From JBHJGP01 sp050331695 (GTDB taxonomy: Bacteria > Pseudomonadota > Alphaproteobacteria > Geminicoccales > Geminicoccaceae), in NCBI GenBank assembly GCA_050331695.1, contig JBHJGP010000009.1, positions 62,001 through 126,000 on the forward strand: a stretch of DNA of 64,000 nucleotides, written 5' to 3'. Position numbers and translations under genes: made by a program. Positions 1 through 8,664 of the stretch are shown piece after piece (position 1 is the stretch's first letter; each line of letters starts with the position of its first letter). Below the pieces are notes generated by a model that saw nothing but the letters and a program-made list of their open reading frames with translations, was not told where the DNA came from and did not search any database.

Positions 1-1131
1 ACCGATACCAAGCGCGGCCACCGCCCAGAGGTGAGCGCGAACCAGGTGCCGGCGCTTGGTGTCGGCTGTTGCCCGGGCGATCAGTACCGCATTCACATGG
101 TAGATCGCGAATGTGGGTAGTAGGCCAATGAGGATCGCGATCGCGGGCTCGAATTCCGCGCCGAAGACCAGCGGGACCATCCAGGGCGAAAGGCTTAGGC
201 ACGCAATCGCGCCGCCGAGTGCCAGGCAGCTGATCAGCGCGATATCGGCGCCCAGCGGCGGGGTCTCGCCGAGCGCGAAAGCCCGGGCATAGCGAGGCAG
301 GGCCGTCTGCTGGAAGGCGTGCGCGAACACCAAGCCAGCACCGATGATACCGCTTGCGAGGGCGTAACGCCCGGCCGAGACATCGTCGAGAACCGTTGCG
401 ACCACCAGAAGGTCGAGCGTCAACAACGCCTGGGACAAGAGCGTCACCGCCAACAATGGCTTCCCGGCCCGGAACAGGGCCGGGACTTGCAAACGCCATT
501 CGGTTTCGCGAAGTCGCAATCCCGGCCGGGCCAGCCACCAGCACCAGAGAGCGACGATCAGCCAGGAAAGACTGAAAGCTACCGCCAGATGAGTGGCCTG
601 AAGGTCATTCTGGGTGGCGATGGCGGCAATGAGAAGGAGATAGACGCCGGGTCGGGCGACCTGGACGGCACCGGCGGAAGCGAACCGGCCGTCGATGATC
701 AAAAGCCAATCGGTGAGAAGCGCGATGCCGATCACCGACGGCATGACCAGCGCGTTCAGGGTCAAACGGTCGGGCGCAGCGGCGGCGAGAACTGCCAGGG
801 CCAGGAAGATCGCGGGTACCGCTAGCGCCAGGCGAGTCAGGACATAGGCCTTGGCCAGGGTTGAGCGCTGATCGGGGCGGGCGGCGACCGCTGCCGTGAC
901 CGCCGGCCGCAGGCCGAACTCGCTGATGTGGGCGACATAGGCCTGAACGCCGATGGCGAAGGCGTAAGCACCAAGTCCGGCGGCACCGACGCTCCGGGCC
1001 GCGACCGTCATCGCGACGAAGGACAGGATGGCGCTGAGCGCACGCGCGCCGCCCAGAAGCGCGGTCGTTCGAAAGCGTTCCTCCCGCCAGAAGCGCGTCG
1101 ACGCCTGGGCGCTCAGGCCGCTTGCGGCCAT
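1..1131 (-). CDS. Polysaccharide flippase (Wzx/MATE-like), 3' end beyond window
   Basis: This open frame fills all 377 codons to the window edge with no stop, so the C-terminus is missing. The translation starts MAASGLSAQASTRFWREE and then forms many hydrophobic spans, for example around residues 28-50, 95-120 and 130-155, with basic loops between them. This is the pattern of Wzx/polysaccharide-export flippases, which move lipid-linked oligosaccharide across the inner membrane. The ATG at 1131 has an AGAGGG ribosome site just upstream and overlaps the 3' end of the preceding glycosyltransferase by 19 bp, so it is the last visible gene of the polysaccharide operon. The family is inferred from hydrophobicity and context; an O-antigen or exopolysaccharide translocase is the best guess. 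Confidence 0.72.
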   Translation of the reverse strand, partial: MAASGLSAQASTRFWREERFRTTALLGGARALSAILSFVAMTVAARSVGAAGLGAYAFAIGVQAYVAHISEFGLRPAVTAAVAARPDQRSTLAKAYVLTRLALAVPAIFLALAVLAAAAPDRLTLNALVMPSVIGIALLTDWLLIIDGRFASAGAVQVARPGVYLLLIAAIATQNDLQATHLAVAFSLSWLIVALWCWWLARPGLRLRETEWRLQVPALFRAGKPLLAVTLLSQALLTLDLLVVATVLDDVSAGRYALASGIIGAGLVFAHAFQQTALPRYARAFALGETPPLGADIALISCLALGGAIACLSLSPWMVPLVFGAEFEPAIAILIGLLPTFAIYHVNAVLIARATADTKRRHLVRAHLWAVAALGIG

Positions 1132-2228
1132 GATACCCTCTCGTCGAGGGAGCGGTAGACCTGAAGCACCCGGTCCATGATCTGGGCCTCGTCAGGCAAA
1201 CTGACGCTGGCGGCCTGCCCCTGCTCAATGAGCCTCGCCGCCGCCTCGGCCAGGGCCGCGAGATCGAGCGCTTCGGCACTGTCGGTGATGAAACCGGTTC
1301 GTCCGTGGTCAATCCAGGCGCTGACATCGCCAACATCGGTCGTGACGATCATCCGCCCCAGGGCGAGCCCCTCCTTGACGACAGTGGGCGACGCTTCGGA
1401 GCGGCTAGTCACCAGAACGATGCCGTGCTCCTCGATCAGATCGGGAACGCGGTCATGGGCGACCAGCCCGGTGAGCCGGATCCGCCGTTTGTGAGGACTA
1501 GCGACGATCCGGGCCTCGATGGCAGGCCGTGCACCGCCATCGCCGGCGATCGTCAGCCGCCACCTGGTGTCCCGATCGGCGAGCCATTCGAAGGTGTCGA
1601 TGGCGAGCGGCACGTTCTTCACCGGCTCCAAGCGGGCGAGGACCAGGAGAGATCGGGCCCGATCCGCATCCGGCGGCTCACTCGGACCAAAAAGCCGGCT
1701 GTCGAAGGCCGCAGGAATGACCATGGCCCGTTTCAGCGAAGCGGCCGCCACCTCCTCCATCATCGCCTGTTTGTCGCGGCCGCTGACGAAGATCAGCCGG
1801 TCGGCCCGGGCCACGGCGCGATGCTCGAGCCGCTTCAGACCTTGGTGGATGAGCCGGCCCAAGGGCCCCAGCCACAGTTCCAAGACCTTGCCGGTGAGGC
1901 AGTGATAGGTGATGACCACCCGGCCGCGGCTCGGGCTCAAGAGATATTTGGGCCAGGCGCAGTAGTTGCGGTGGACGTGGACGACGTCGTCGCCGGCAAG
2001 CCGGTTCCTCAAGAACCAGAGCCAGAGAGCGAGATAGAAGCGGCCGAAATGGGCGCCTTGAGACAAATAGACGACCCGGGGATCGCTTCGCTCGTTCTGC
2101 ATGCGCGACGCCAAGAAGGTAAATGGCAAGTCGGAGCTTTTCAGCGCTCGGAAAAGACCGCGGGCATGCTCCGCCCCGCCACCCTGATCGCTGCCGAGCG
2201 GATCATTGTTGTAAACGACGTAGATCAT
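1113..2228 (-). CDS. Glycosyltransferase family 4 (GT-B fold)
   Basis: The 371-residue protein has the GT4 layout. A glycine-rich acceptor-side loop (GGGAEH) lies near residues 16-21. The C-terminal nucleotide-sugar half carries the E-x7-E type motif SEASPTVVKEGLALG near residue 280-294. It would transfer a sugar from a nucleotide donor to the growing lipid-linked oligosaccharide at the cytoplasmic face of the membrane. The ATG overlaps the stop of the upstream fusion gene in an ATGA quartet, which indicates translational coupling. Donor and acceptor cannot be read from sequence. Confidence 0.85.
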   Translation of the reverse strand: MIYVVYNNDPLGSDQGGGAEHARGLFRALKSSDLPFTFLASRMQNERSDPRVVYLSQGAHFGRFYLALWLWFLRNRLAGDDVVHVHRNYCAWPKYLLSPSRGRVVITYHCLTGKVLELWLGPLGRLIHQGLKRLEHRAVARADRLIFVSGRDKQAMMEEVAAASLKRAMVIPAAFDSRLFGPSEPPDADRARSLLVLARLEPVKNVPLAIDTFEWLADRDTRWRLTIAGDGGARPAIEARIVASPHKRRIRLTGLVAHDRVPDLIEEHGIVLVTSRSEASPTVVKEGLALGRMIVTTDVGDVSAWIDHGRTGFITDSAEALDLAALAEAAARLIEQGQAASVSLPDEAQIMDRVLQVYRSLDERVSWPQAA

Positions 2229-4090
2229 GGGCTCGAAGACACGGGCTGACGGCAGATCTCGACGATCCGGCCAAGGGCTTCAGTCGGCTCGCCATCATTG
2301 GCGATTATCGGCAGGCCCAGGCGTCGGGCCGCCAGCCGGTAGAGGCGAAAGCGGGCCATGAAATCGGGATCAGCGGCAACGTCGGGCCGATCGGCGAGTA
2401 CCGACCGGGGTGATCTGTCGAGCACCAAGATGCGACGACGCCGGGGCAGCATCGCCATCAGGCTGCGGCCATACCAGCCGAAGACGATATCTTCCCGGCC
2501 GGTATCGACCGCCAGATCGACCAGCGTGTCGACGACGCTGCGGTCGCCCAGGACCAGGCCAACGCGGCCGACGCGATAGCGAACCAGGCTGTCGATCGCG
2601 CTGTCCAGCCACTGGGCGGCCAGAAACGAACGGGCGAGGAGAGCGGGTTCGCGGAACCGATGCAGCCGGACCGTTCCCTCGGCACGTTCGATCCGTCGGT
2701 TGTGACCGGTCAGGCGGGTCAAGCCGAGGAGCGGCTTGGAGAGGTAGTTTCGAAACCGCGTCCAAACGATCTGGGCCTGGACATCCTGATCCTGCAGCCG
2801 CTGTTGCAGGGTCCGCAGCAGGGTGGACTTACCGGTGCCGTCCACGCCCGAAAGGCCGATCAGATCGAACCGGCCAAGAGCTGTTTGCTCGCTCGCCAGC
2901 GCGCCGGTGATGTGTTCGCACCAATCGCCGGGCACAGGCGCGGGGCGACGGGAGCCGAGGCGCCAGGCCTCGCTCAGACCTTTCGCCAGATCGCGAGGTT
3001 GGCCGACGACCACGCCACCGCCGGCCCTGACGAACTCGGCAACCCCGGGCGTATCCAACGAGACCACGCGCCGGCCGCTGGCCGCGGCCTCCAAGGACAC
3101 AAGGGGCGCGTCGGAAATGGTCAGGCGAAAGGGCAGCAGCATGATCTGGCAAGGGCTCAGAAGCGAGGCCAGGCGGCTTCGTTCCAGGTGGCCGACCACC
3201 GTTGTGATCCGATCGGCGAAACGGCTTTCTCGCGCTCGCTGCTCAAGACGTCGGGCCGCCCGAAGCTCGGCAACCCCGTCAGCCCGAAGCGCCAGGATCA
3301 GCTTGCCGCCAACACCAGTCTCGACCATTTGCTCGAAGGCGTCGATCACCAGATCCGCTCCCCGCACCGCGAGCGGTGGCCCGAAGTAGCCGACCGCCGG
3401 CTCCCGGCCACGGGCTGGTTCCGACAGCCAGGCACGGACCAGCGGCGGGACGACTGGGCCTCCGGGAAGGCCGGCTCTGGACCAGCGCCGGCGAGCGGCC
3501 CGGCTCACATAGATGATGCCCGCGATCCGATGGCGCGCCGGCGCGTAGCGGAGCAACAGCCCGGGCAACAATGTCTGGATGAAAGCCAGAACCAGGCCCG
3601 GCGCCTCGCGCCACACCCGGTTCAATGGCAACCGAAGCCATTCGCGGAGCCGCCAACGCTGGCTCGCCAAAACGAGCCAGGGTGCCACCGGCCAGTTCAT
3701 CCGGCTCATCCGAAAGAGATCCTGGGCACCGCCGACGATCAGCACCTGATCCGGGTCAAACCCGTCGAGGTGACGGCCCAGATCACGGTCATCGAACAGG
3801 CGCGCCGTGGATTTCTGTCCGTACGGCGCGCCGATCACCGGCGCATCGACGTCGCTCAGGACCAAAACCTCGGCGCCGGCGGCCGCCAGGCCGCGGGCGA
3901 TGCCGTCAACCTGAAACCAGGGTTGCTTACGGATCCGGTTAGCGCCGAAGCCGAAACAGACAATCGTGACCCTTTCCCACCCCTCGAGTTTCGGGCGACG
4001 AGAAAGGTCGGAACGCTCGGAGCCTGATGGGCGGGACAGTTCGGCGAACGCGGTGGTCTCGCCGGAGGTGGCAGATCTGTCCGCGCTCAC
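2225..4090 (-). CDS. GT4-like glycosyltransferase fused to thymidylate-kinase-like P-loop domain
   Basis: I place the start at the GTG at 4090, which overlaps the preceding gene's stop as GTGA and gives 621 residues. An ATG at 4150 would add 20 residues that overlap coding sequence. Residues about 41-390 look like a GT-B glycosyltransferase, with the motif PLVSLEAAASGRRVV near 329-343. From about 408 a second domain begins with IGLSGVDGTGKSTLL, a Walker A loop like that of dTMP kinase, and continues with a DR-containing segment (LVLGDRSVVDTLVDLAVD) and an Arg-rich lid-like segment. It therefore looks like a transferase joined to a nucleotide, sugar or lipid kinase. The kinase substrate is unknown; its place among glycosyltransferase genes points to glycan assembly rather than dTTP synthesis. 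Confidence 0.72.
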   Translation of the reverse strand: MSADRSATSGETTAFAELSRPSGSERSDLSRRPKLEGWERVTIVCFGFGANRIRKQPWFQVDGIARGLAAAGAEVLVLSDVDAPVIGAPYGQKSTARLFDDRDLGRHLDGFDPDQVLIVGGAQDLFRMSRMNWPVAPWLVLASQRWRLREWLRLPLNRVWREAPGLVLAFIQTLLPGLLLRYAPARHRIAGIIYVSRAARRRWSRAGLPGGPVVPPLVRAWLSEPARGREPAVGYFGPPLAVRGADLVIDAFEQMVETGVGGKLILALRADGVAELRAARRLEQRARESRFADRITTVVGHLERSRLASLLSPCQIMLLPFRLTISDAPLVSLEAAASGRRVVSLDTPGVAEFVRAGGGVVVGQPRDLAKGLSEAWRLGSRRPAPVPGDWCEHITGALASEQTALGRFDLIGLSGVDGTGKSTLLRTLQQRLQDQDVQAQIVWTRFRNYLSKPLLGLTRLTGHNRRIERAEGTVRLHRFREPALLARSFLAAQWLDSAIDSLVRYRVGRVGLVLGDRSVVDTLVDLAVDTGREDIVFGWYGRSLMAMLPRRRRILVLDRSPRSVLADRPDVAADPDFMARFRLYRLAARRLGLPIIANDGEPTEALGRIVEICRQPVSSSP

Positions 4091-5217
4091 GCCGCCAGCC
4101 GCTTGCGGGGGTCGAGAACGACCTCCAACCGGTCGACGACGGTATCCCATGAGCCGTGATTTCGGACCCAGGCCCTGGCCTTGTGGGCGCGTTCGATCAT
4201 GTCGCCGGGCCGGTCCGCCATCTGCCCGATCGCGTCGGCCAACCCATCAACGCCGATGTCGCAAAGCACCATCATACCCTCGGCTTGCGCCAGATCGTTG
4301 ACGAAACCGGCTCGGGTCGAGATGACGGGCGTTGCCGTCGCCATGGCCTCGAACAAGGTGAGCGGGCAAGCCTCGTAGGTGGAGGGGCTGATATAGGCAG
4401 CGGCTGTCCGCAGCGCCTGACGCACGCCGTGGCGATCCGCGAACCCTGAGAAGTGGACCCGTTGCTCGATACCGAGTTCGATAGCGAGCCGCAGCAAGTC
4501 GTCCTCGAGAGGACCTTCACCGACCAGTCGGAGATCGTGCTCGATCCGCGGCGCCTGGCGGGCGAAGGCGTTGAGTAGATCAACAAGGCCTTTGCGATAG
4601 CCGAGACGACCGACATAGAGGATGTGCCGTCTCTTGATCGTTGGACCCGGTGTGAAGAAATCGGTGTCGACGCCGTTCGAGATCACTTCGATCGCTTCCG
4701 GATCGACGGAATAAACCGCTTCCAGCTCACGGCGCACCGATTGGCTGACGGCGATGATCCGCCGCGCCCGCGCCAGGTGCCAGCGTTCCAATCGCTGGCT
4801 GAAGAGCTTCGCGTTGATGCGTGTGAGCGCTGCCCGGAACCCGGTCTCGGTGATCGCGTCCGTGTAGGTCAGCATCGGACTGTGGACCGTCAGCACCATG
4901 GGCAGATCGGTCTGGATCTTGGGCACGAGGGGAAGGTGCACATGGATCAGATCGAACCGGCCGCGATTGGCCGCGAGCCAGTAGTTGATCGCCATCTTCG
5001 TGCGCTGGTGGTGCCAGGGTCGGATCGGCCAGAACGGCGCGGCCAACACCTGAACCGGGCCCAACTCGTGCTCGAACCAGTCGCTGTAGGCTTCGCCGCG
5101 GGTGATCACGGTGACCTCGTGCCCCCGGTCCACAAGTCCCTTGGTGGTCTCGGCGATGTGCCGGCCGATCCCTTCGCGCGGCGGCCAGACATTGTTGGTA
5201 AGCGTCAGGATGCGCAC
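4087..5217 (-). CDS. Glycosyltransferase family 4
   Basis: The 376-residue protein begins MRILTLTNNVWPPREGIGRHI, the usual GT4 N-terminus in which a glycine-rich loop follows the first beta strand. The donor-binding half has SNGVDTDFFTP and then EACPLTLFEAMATATPVI near residues 280-297, the conserved glutamate motif of the family. It probably adds one sugar of the repeat unit encoded by this locus. Its stop is overlapped by the GTG of the GT/kinase fusion, and the GT2 gene ends only 3 bp upstream of its start. The linkage formed cannot be predicted from sequence alone. Confidence 0.88.
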   Translation of the reverse strand: MRILTLTNNVWPPREGIGRHIAETTKGLVDRGHEVTVITRGEAYSDWFEHELGPVQVLAAPFWPIRPWHHQRTKMAINYWLAANRGRFDLIHVHLPLVPKIQTDLPMVLTVHSPMLTYTDAITETGFRAALTRINAKLFSQRLERWHLARARRIIAVSQSVRRELEAVYSVDPEAIEVISNGVDTDFFTPGPTIKRRHILYVGRLGYRKGLVDLLNAFARQAPRIEHDLRLVGEGPLEDDLLRLAIELGIEQRVHFSGFADRHGVRQALRTAAAYISPSTYEACPLTLFEAMATATPVISTRAGFVNDLAQAEGMMVLCDIGVDGLADAIGQMADRPGDMIERAHKARAWVRNHGSWDTVVDRLEVVLDPRKRLAA

Positions 5218-5220
5218 AGT

Positions 5221-6240
5221 TCAGACCTCGGGCCGGCCGGTGGTGTCGATGGGCTCGGGCTCAGGCTCGGCGACGGCTGTCTGCAACTGGCCCAGCATCG
5301 GCGCTTCCACCACATCGTCCTGGGACGTTTGCGAAGCCCAGTAGAAATCCTGGGCACTCAAGAGGCGGCAAACACCGGTGGGCAACGCCCGACCCATGAG
5401 GCCGAACCGATAGCCCGCATATTTCGCCGCTATCTCAAGCAGCGCCTGGGGCAGATGAAAGGGGGTGGTCGTCAGGAGATGACCCAGAAGCGAGCGCACA
5501 TATTGGACGCCGCGGGTTTCGTCGCGTTCCCGCGCCAACAAAAGCTCCTCATAGGCCCGCCGGGCGTAGCCAATATCGAAATGGCGTCGAAACTCAGCGA
5601 CCGGTCCGCCCGGATGAGAATGGCGGACACGAGCCTCGGCGACATAGGCGATGGTGTAGCCGCGCAATAAGAGCTTGCTCGCGGCGATCGTCTCCTCACT
5701 CACCAGCGTGTGCGGAAAACCGCCGATCTCGTCGAGGGCCCGGTTCGACCAGGCGGCCCAGGCGTTCGAGCAGAAATGGGTATACGCGCCATAGCGCGGC
5801 CAGTCGGCCAATCGCCGTCTTTGGCTCTTCGGCGGATAGTTGAACCACCGGCCGAAGCTCTCGATCGGGCCGGCCCCGTCCCGGGGCAACTGCCGGCCGT
5901 AGGCGACCGCGGCCTCGCCCGCGGCCACCGGTTCGACCAGGCGGGCCAACGCGTCGGCACCCTCGGCATAGGCGTCGGGCGTGACCATGACGGTAATGTC
6001 GGTCGCCAGATGGCGGCGCGCCAGATTGCGTGTGGCGCCATGATTGAAACGCTCGCGCGGGACGACCATGATCTCCGCGCCCATCGCTTGCGCTTCCTCG
6101 ACCGTGCCGTCATCCGAGGACGAGTTGACCACCAGGACGCGGTCCGCAACCGGCGATGTCAGAAAGGGCGGCAGGCAGCGGGCCAGGTGATGGCGCGCCC
6201 GGTAGGTAACCAGAGCAACACCAACGCTCGGTCTGATCAT
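5221..6240 (-). CDS. GT2 glycosyltransferase, rhamnosyltransferase-like
   Basis: I use the ATG at 6240 (339 residues). The frame stays open upstream to a TTG at 6309, but that extension is AT-rich and reads like promoter DNA. The protein starts MIRPSVGVALVTYRARHH, has the NxSSDDGT turn typical of GT2 nucleotide binding, then FNHGATRNLARRH, a TPD in place of the usual acidic DxD-like motif, and SEETIAASKLLLRGYTIAYV. That series matches the rhamnosyltransferase branch of GT2 enzymes that build O-antigens. It is the first glycosyltransferase after the sugar-nucleotide genes and is preceded by a 65-bp AT-rich gap, so it may have its own promoter. The donor is possibly the CDP-deoxysugar made upstream, which is inference. 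Confidence 0.82.
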   Translation of the reverse strand: MIRPSVGVALVTYRARHHLARCLPPFLTSPVADRVLVVNSSSDDGTVEEAQAMGAEIMVVPRERFNHGATRNLARRHLATDITVMVTPDAYAEGADALARLVEPVAAGEAAVAYGRQLPRDGAGPIESFGRWFNYPPKSQRRRLADWPRYGAYTHFCSNAWAAWSNRALDEIGGFPHTLVSEETIAASKLLLRGYTIAYVAEARVRHSHPGGPVAEFRRHFDIGYARRAYEELLLARERDETRGVQYVRSLLGHLLTTTPFHLPQALLEIAAKYAGYRFGLMGRALPTGVCRLLSAQDFYWASQTSQDDVVEAPMLGQLQTAVAEPEPEPIDTTGRPEV

Positions 6241-6305
6241 GGATGCCTCGCTGATGACGGTGATATTTTTCGTTTTAGTTGATTTATATGATGTATTTTC
6301 TCTTT
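6241..6305 (-). promoter_or_regulatory. AT-rich gap, probable promoter for the glycosyltransferase genes
   Basis: This short gap is strikingly AT-rich against its GC-rich surroundings and separates the sugar-nucleotide genes from the GT2 gene. It contains CGTTTTAGTTGA (6271-6282), which recurs upstream of rfbG. I could not fix clear -35 and -10 boxes. Confidence 0.4.
6271..6282. repeat. 12-bp repeat copy 1 in AT-rich gap
   Basis: The sequence CGTTTTAGTTGA is identical to positions 9803-9814. Both copies lie in AT-rich DNA upstream of minus-strand genes of the same polysaccharide locus. The word could be a shared regulator site or chance in AT-rich sequence. Confidence 0.45.
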
Positions 6306-7259
6306 TCAAGAGATCAAAATGACTGAGGCGCGGCCCATGCCGGCGTAGAAAGCCGCCAAGCGATCCCAGGCTTGCTCGTATCGGATCGGAGTGACCAAAC
6401 GTTCGATCGGATCGGAGGCAACCCGTACGGTCGGTTGGTCAGCCGGGGTTTCGACTGAATGGGCCAGCGGTGTCGGGATCTTTAACCGCTCGCCGATCTC
6501 ACGGCCGAACCGCGTGGCGAATTCCAGGAGCGTCTCGCGGTAGCCGCTCGGCGCGAGGCGCCCACCTGGAACGTCGAGCTCGCCGGTGGCGACCCGGGCG
6601 TAAAGGCGAGCCAGCAGGTCCACGTGCAGATTGTCCCTGACCCGTGACGGCGCCTCGACGAACGGCCGATCGCCGGCGAGCCAGGTTCGGGCGAGATAGG
6701 TGGTGAAGCCCGATTTCTCCAAGGGACCGAACGGGTTGGCAATGGTGAACTTGATTGCGTCCAGCCCTCGGGCCGTGGCAGCATCGATCAGGCGGAGCGA
6801 ACTCCGGCTCTTGGCCTCGCCATAGCCGCCGATTGAGCGGTCAGTGCCGTCGCCCACCCCCTCGCCCGCCTCGAAGACGGAACCGGTGACGATCATCCGC
6901 CGGCAGCCGCTATCGGCCAACCGCGCCATTACCGTGTCAGCGTTTAGGGTGTTTGCCTCGACGGCTGCTTCGACGTCGAAATGGCGAGAGCGATGATCGC
7001 CGACCTGACTGCCGTGGAGACAAGCCGTCTCAAAGGGGCCGAGCCTGGTGATCGCGTTCAGGAAAGCCGGCGTTCCGAAGGGAGCCCGGTCGATCAGGCC
7101 GACCTCGGCCGGCAGAGTGGCGAGGCGCACATCGCGGTCGGCGCGACCGTCGTTTCGAGGCCCGGCCAGGAGCGCTGTGACCTCCGCTTCCCGCTCGATC
7201 AAAGCCCGCGCGAACCAACAACCGGTGAACGAACTGGCGCCGGTGAGAAGGACCCTCAC
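6306..7259 (-). CDS. NAD(P)-dependent epimerase/dehydratase (extended SDR)
   Basis: The 317-residue protein starts MRVLLTGASSFTGCWFARAL, the Rossmann TGxxxxxG motif of extended short-chain dehydrogenases, and has the catalytic YxxxK as YGEAK in the middle. Such enzymes act on nucleotide sugars. Directly after a CDP-4-keto-6-deoxyglucose pathway and a 3,5-epimerase-like gene, a 4-ketoreductase role is the natural guess. The GTG start at 7259 overlaps the stop of the upstream epimerase as GTGA. The substrate is inferred from context only; a 4-epimerase is also possible. Confidence 0.82.
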   Translation of the reverse strand: MRVLLTGASSFTGCWFARALIEREAEVTALLAGPRNDGRADRDVRLATLPAEVGLIDRAPFGTPAFLNAITRLGPFETACLHGSQVGDHRSRHFDVEAAVEANTLNADTVMARLADSGCRRMIVTGSVFEAGEGVGDGTDRSIGGYGEAKSRSSLRLIDAATARGLDAIKFTIANPFGPLEKSGFTTYLARTWLAGDRPFVEAPSRVRDNLHVDLLARLYARVATGELDVPGGRLAPSGYRETLLEFATRFGREIGERLKIPTPLAHSVETPADQPTVRVASDPIERLVTPIRYEQAWDRLAAFYAGMGRASVILIS

Positions 7260-7825
7260 GCCGCCCAGTGCCGCTTTCTGCCGTCCCTGACCAGCGGGAA
7301 CGACCGGTCACGCTCGGACATCAGCACCGGTTCCATGGGCCATTCGATGCCGAAAGCCGCGTCGTTCCAGCGAACCCCGGTTTGGTGGTCCGGCGCGAAC
7401 CGCTCGGACACCATGTAGAGTAGTTGCGCGTTGTTGGTCAGGGTGATGAAGCCGTGGGCGCAGCCGGGCGGCATGACGACGATCCGACCGTTCTCGGCGG
7501 TCAGGTCCACGCCGATCCAGCCGCCATAGGTGAGCGAGGTTTCACGCAAGTCGAGCACCACGTCGTAGATGGCACCAGCGACACAAGTGACCGTCTTGGT
7601 CTCACCATGGATGCCCGTTTGCAGATGCATGCCCCGGAGGGTGCCCATGAGCCGGTTGGTGGTGAGATTGATTTGAGCGAGCCCCGGTTCGATTCCGGTC
7701 ACGTCGTAGATGTCATCGCAGAACAGGCGGCTGATGGATCCCCGCTCATCCCGATGGCGGCCCGCCTCGAGGATGTAGACACCGTCGAGGACGGTCGGCT
7801 CGACCGAAAGGCTCAGGCCGCCCAC
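7256..7825 (-). CDS. dTDP-4-dehydrorhamnose 3,5-epimerase-like (RmlC cupin)
   Basis: I choose the GTG at 7825, which gives 189 residues, the normal RmlC length, and has GGGGAAG about 7 nt upstream. An ATG at 7888 would add 21 atypical residues inside rfbF. The RmlC landmarks are present: RDERGSISRLF, GTLRGMHLQ with the catalytic-type His, VVLDLRETSLTYGGW with the Asp, and PPGCAHGF. Classical RmlC acts on dTDP-4-keto-6-deoxyglucose. Here there is no rmlA or rmlB, and the neighbours make the CDP version, so it may epimerise CDP-4-keto-6-deoxyglucose at C3 and/or C5. That substrate change is inference. Confidence 0.85.
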   Translation of the reverse strand: MGGLSLSVEPTVLDGVYILEAGRHRDERGSISRLFCDDIYDVTGIEPGLAQINLTTNRLMGTLRGMHLQTGIHGETKTVTCVAGAIYDVVLDLRETSLTYGGWIGVDLTAENGRIVVMPPGCAHGFITLTNNAQLLYMVSERFAPDHQTGVRWNDAAFGIEWPMEPVLMSERDRSFPLVRDGRKRHWAA

Positions 7826-8664
7826 GGTGCTTCCCCACGGGCCCAGACATCGTTCAGATGCATGCGGTCGCGTAGCGTGTCCATGCATGCCCAGTACCCG
7901 CCATGCTTGTGCACATGCAGCTCGCCATTGCCGGCGAGGCGGGTCAGAGGCTCCTGCTCGAGAATGCAGTCATCACTGTTGCCGAGATAGGAGAGAAAGG
8001 CCCGTTCGAAGAAGAAGAAGCCGCCATTGATCCAACTGTCGTGGCGTTCCGGCTTCTCCGCGAACGAAGTCAGATGATCGCCCTCGAAACGGAACTCTCC
8101 GAACCGAGCCGGCGGATTGACGCCGAGAACGGTGCCAAGGCGCCCGACATTGTGGTGATCTTCCAACTCGGCACGCAGATCCGCGTCCGTGAGCCCGTCG
8201 CCATAGGTTACGGCAAAGGTTTCGGCATCGTCGAGATAGCGCGAAGCGGCCTGACGCAACCGCGCTCCGGTCATGGTCAACTCGCCGGTATAGGCAACGG
8301 TCACGCGCCAGCCGGGTTGCCGGCAGGTCGGGTGGATCTCGATGCTGTTGGCGGCGAGATCGACGGTGAAGTCGTCGTTGAGCGCGTGGAAGTTGGCGAA
8401 GTATTGGCGGATCACTTCGCTTCGATAGCCGGCACATAGGATGAAGCGCTTGAACCCGAACTTGGCGTACCAGCGCATGATGTGAACCAGGATCGGCTGG
8501 TCACCGATCGGCACCATCGGTTTGGGACGAAACTCGGTTTCCTCGCGGAGACGGGTGCCGAGCCCGCCGCAGAGGATGAAGACGGGCGTGTCTGCCGGCC
8601 TCGGTGCTGAATTGCTGGAAGCAAGGCTAAGATGCGATCGCGAAATCATCAGCCGGTTCCTCAT
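7813..8664 (-). CDS. rfbF: Glucose-1-phosphate cytidylyltransferase
   Basis: The 283-residue enzyme makes CDP-glucose from CTP and glucose-1-phosphate. It has the nucleotidyltransferase signature FILCGGLGTRLREET near residue 26-40, the PKPMVPIGDQPIL segment, and RfbF-specific stretches such as VTYGDGLTDADL and the near-terminal GGYWACMDTLRD. The first about 25 residues (MRNRLMISRSHLSLASSNSA) are poorly conserved in type and the start could be the ATG at 8649. It overlaps rfbG upstream and the epimerase downstream. It supplies the sugar nucleotide that RfbG dehydrates. Confidence 0.93.
   Translation of the reverse strand: MRNRLMISRSHLSLASSNSAPRPADTPVFILCGGLGTRLREETEFRPKPMVPIGDQPILVHIMRWYAKFGFKRFILCAGYRSEVIRQYFANFHALNDDFTVDLAANSIEIHPTCRQPGWRVTVAYTGELTMTGARLRQAASRYLDDAETFAVTYGDGLTDADLRAELEDHHNVGRLGTVLGVNPPARFGEFRFEGDHLTSFAEKPERHDSWINGGFFFFERAFLSYLGNSDDCILEQEPLTRLAGNGELHVHKHGGYWACMDTLRDRMHLNDVWARGEAPWAA

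Noticed and set aside
605..1336. Minus-strand frame of 243 codons at the flippase end
   Set aside because: It is a different frame from the flippase, which gives hydrophobic, membrane-like protein throughout; this one is Arg/Pro-rich and spans two real genes.
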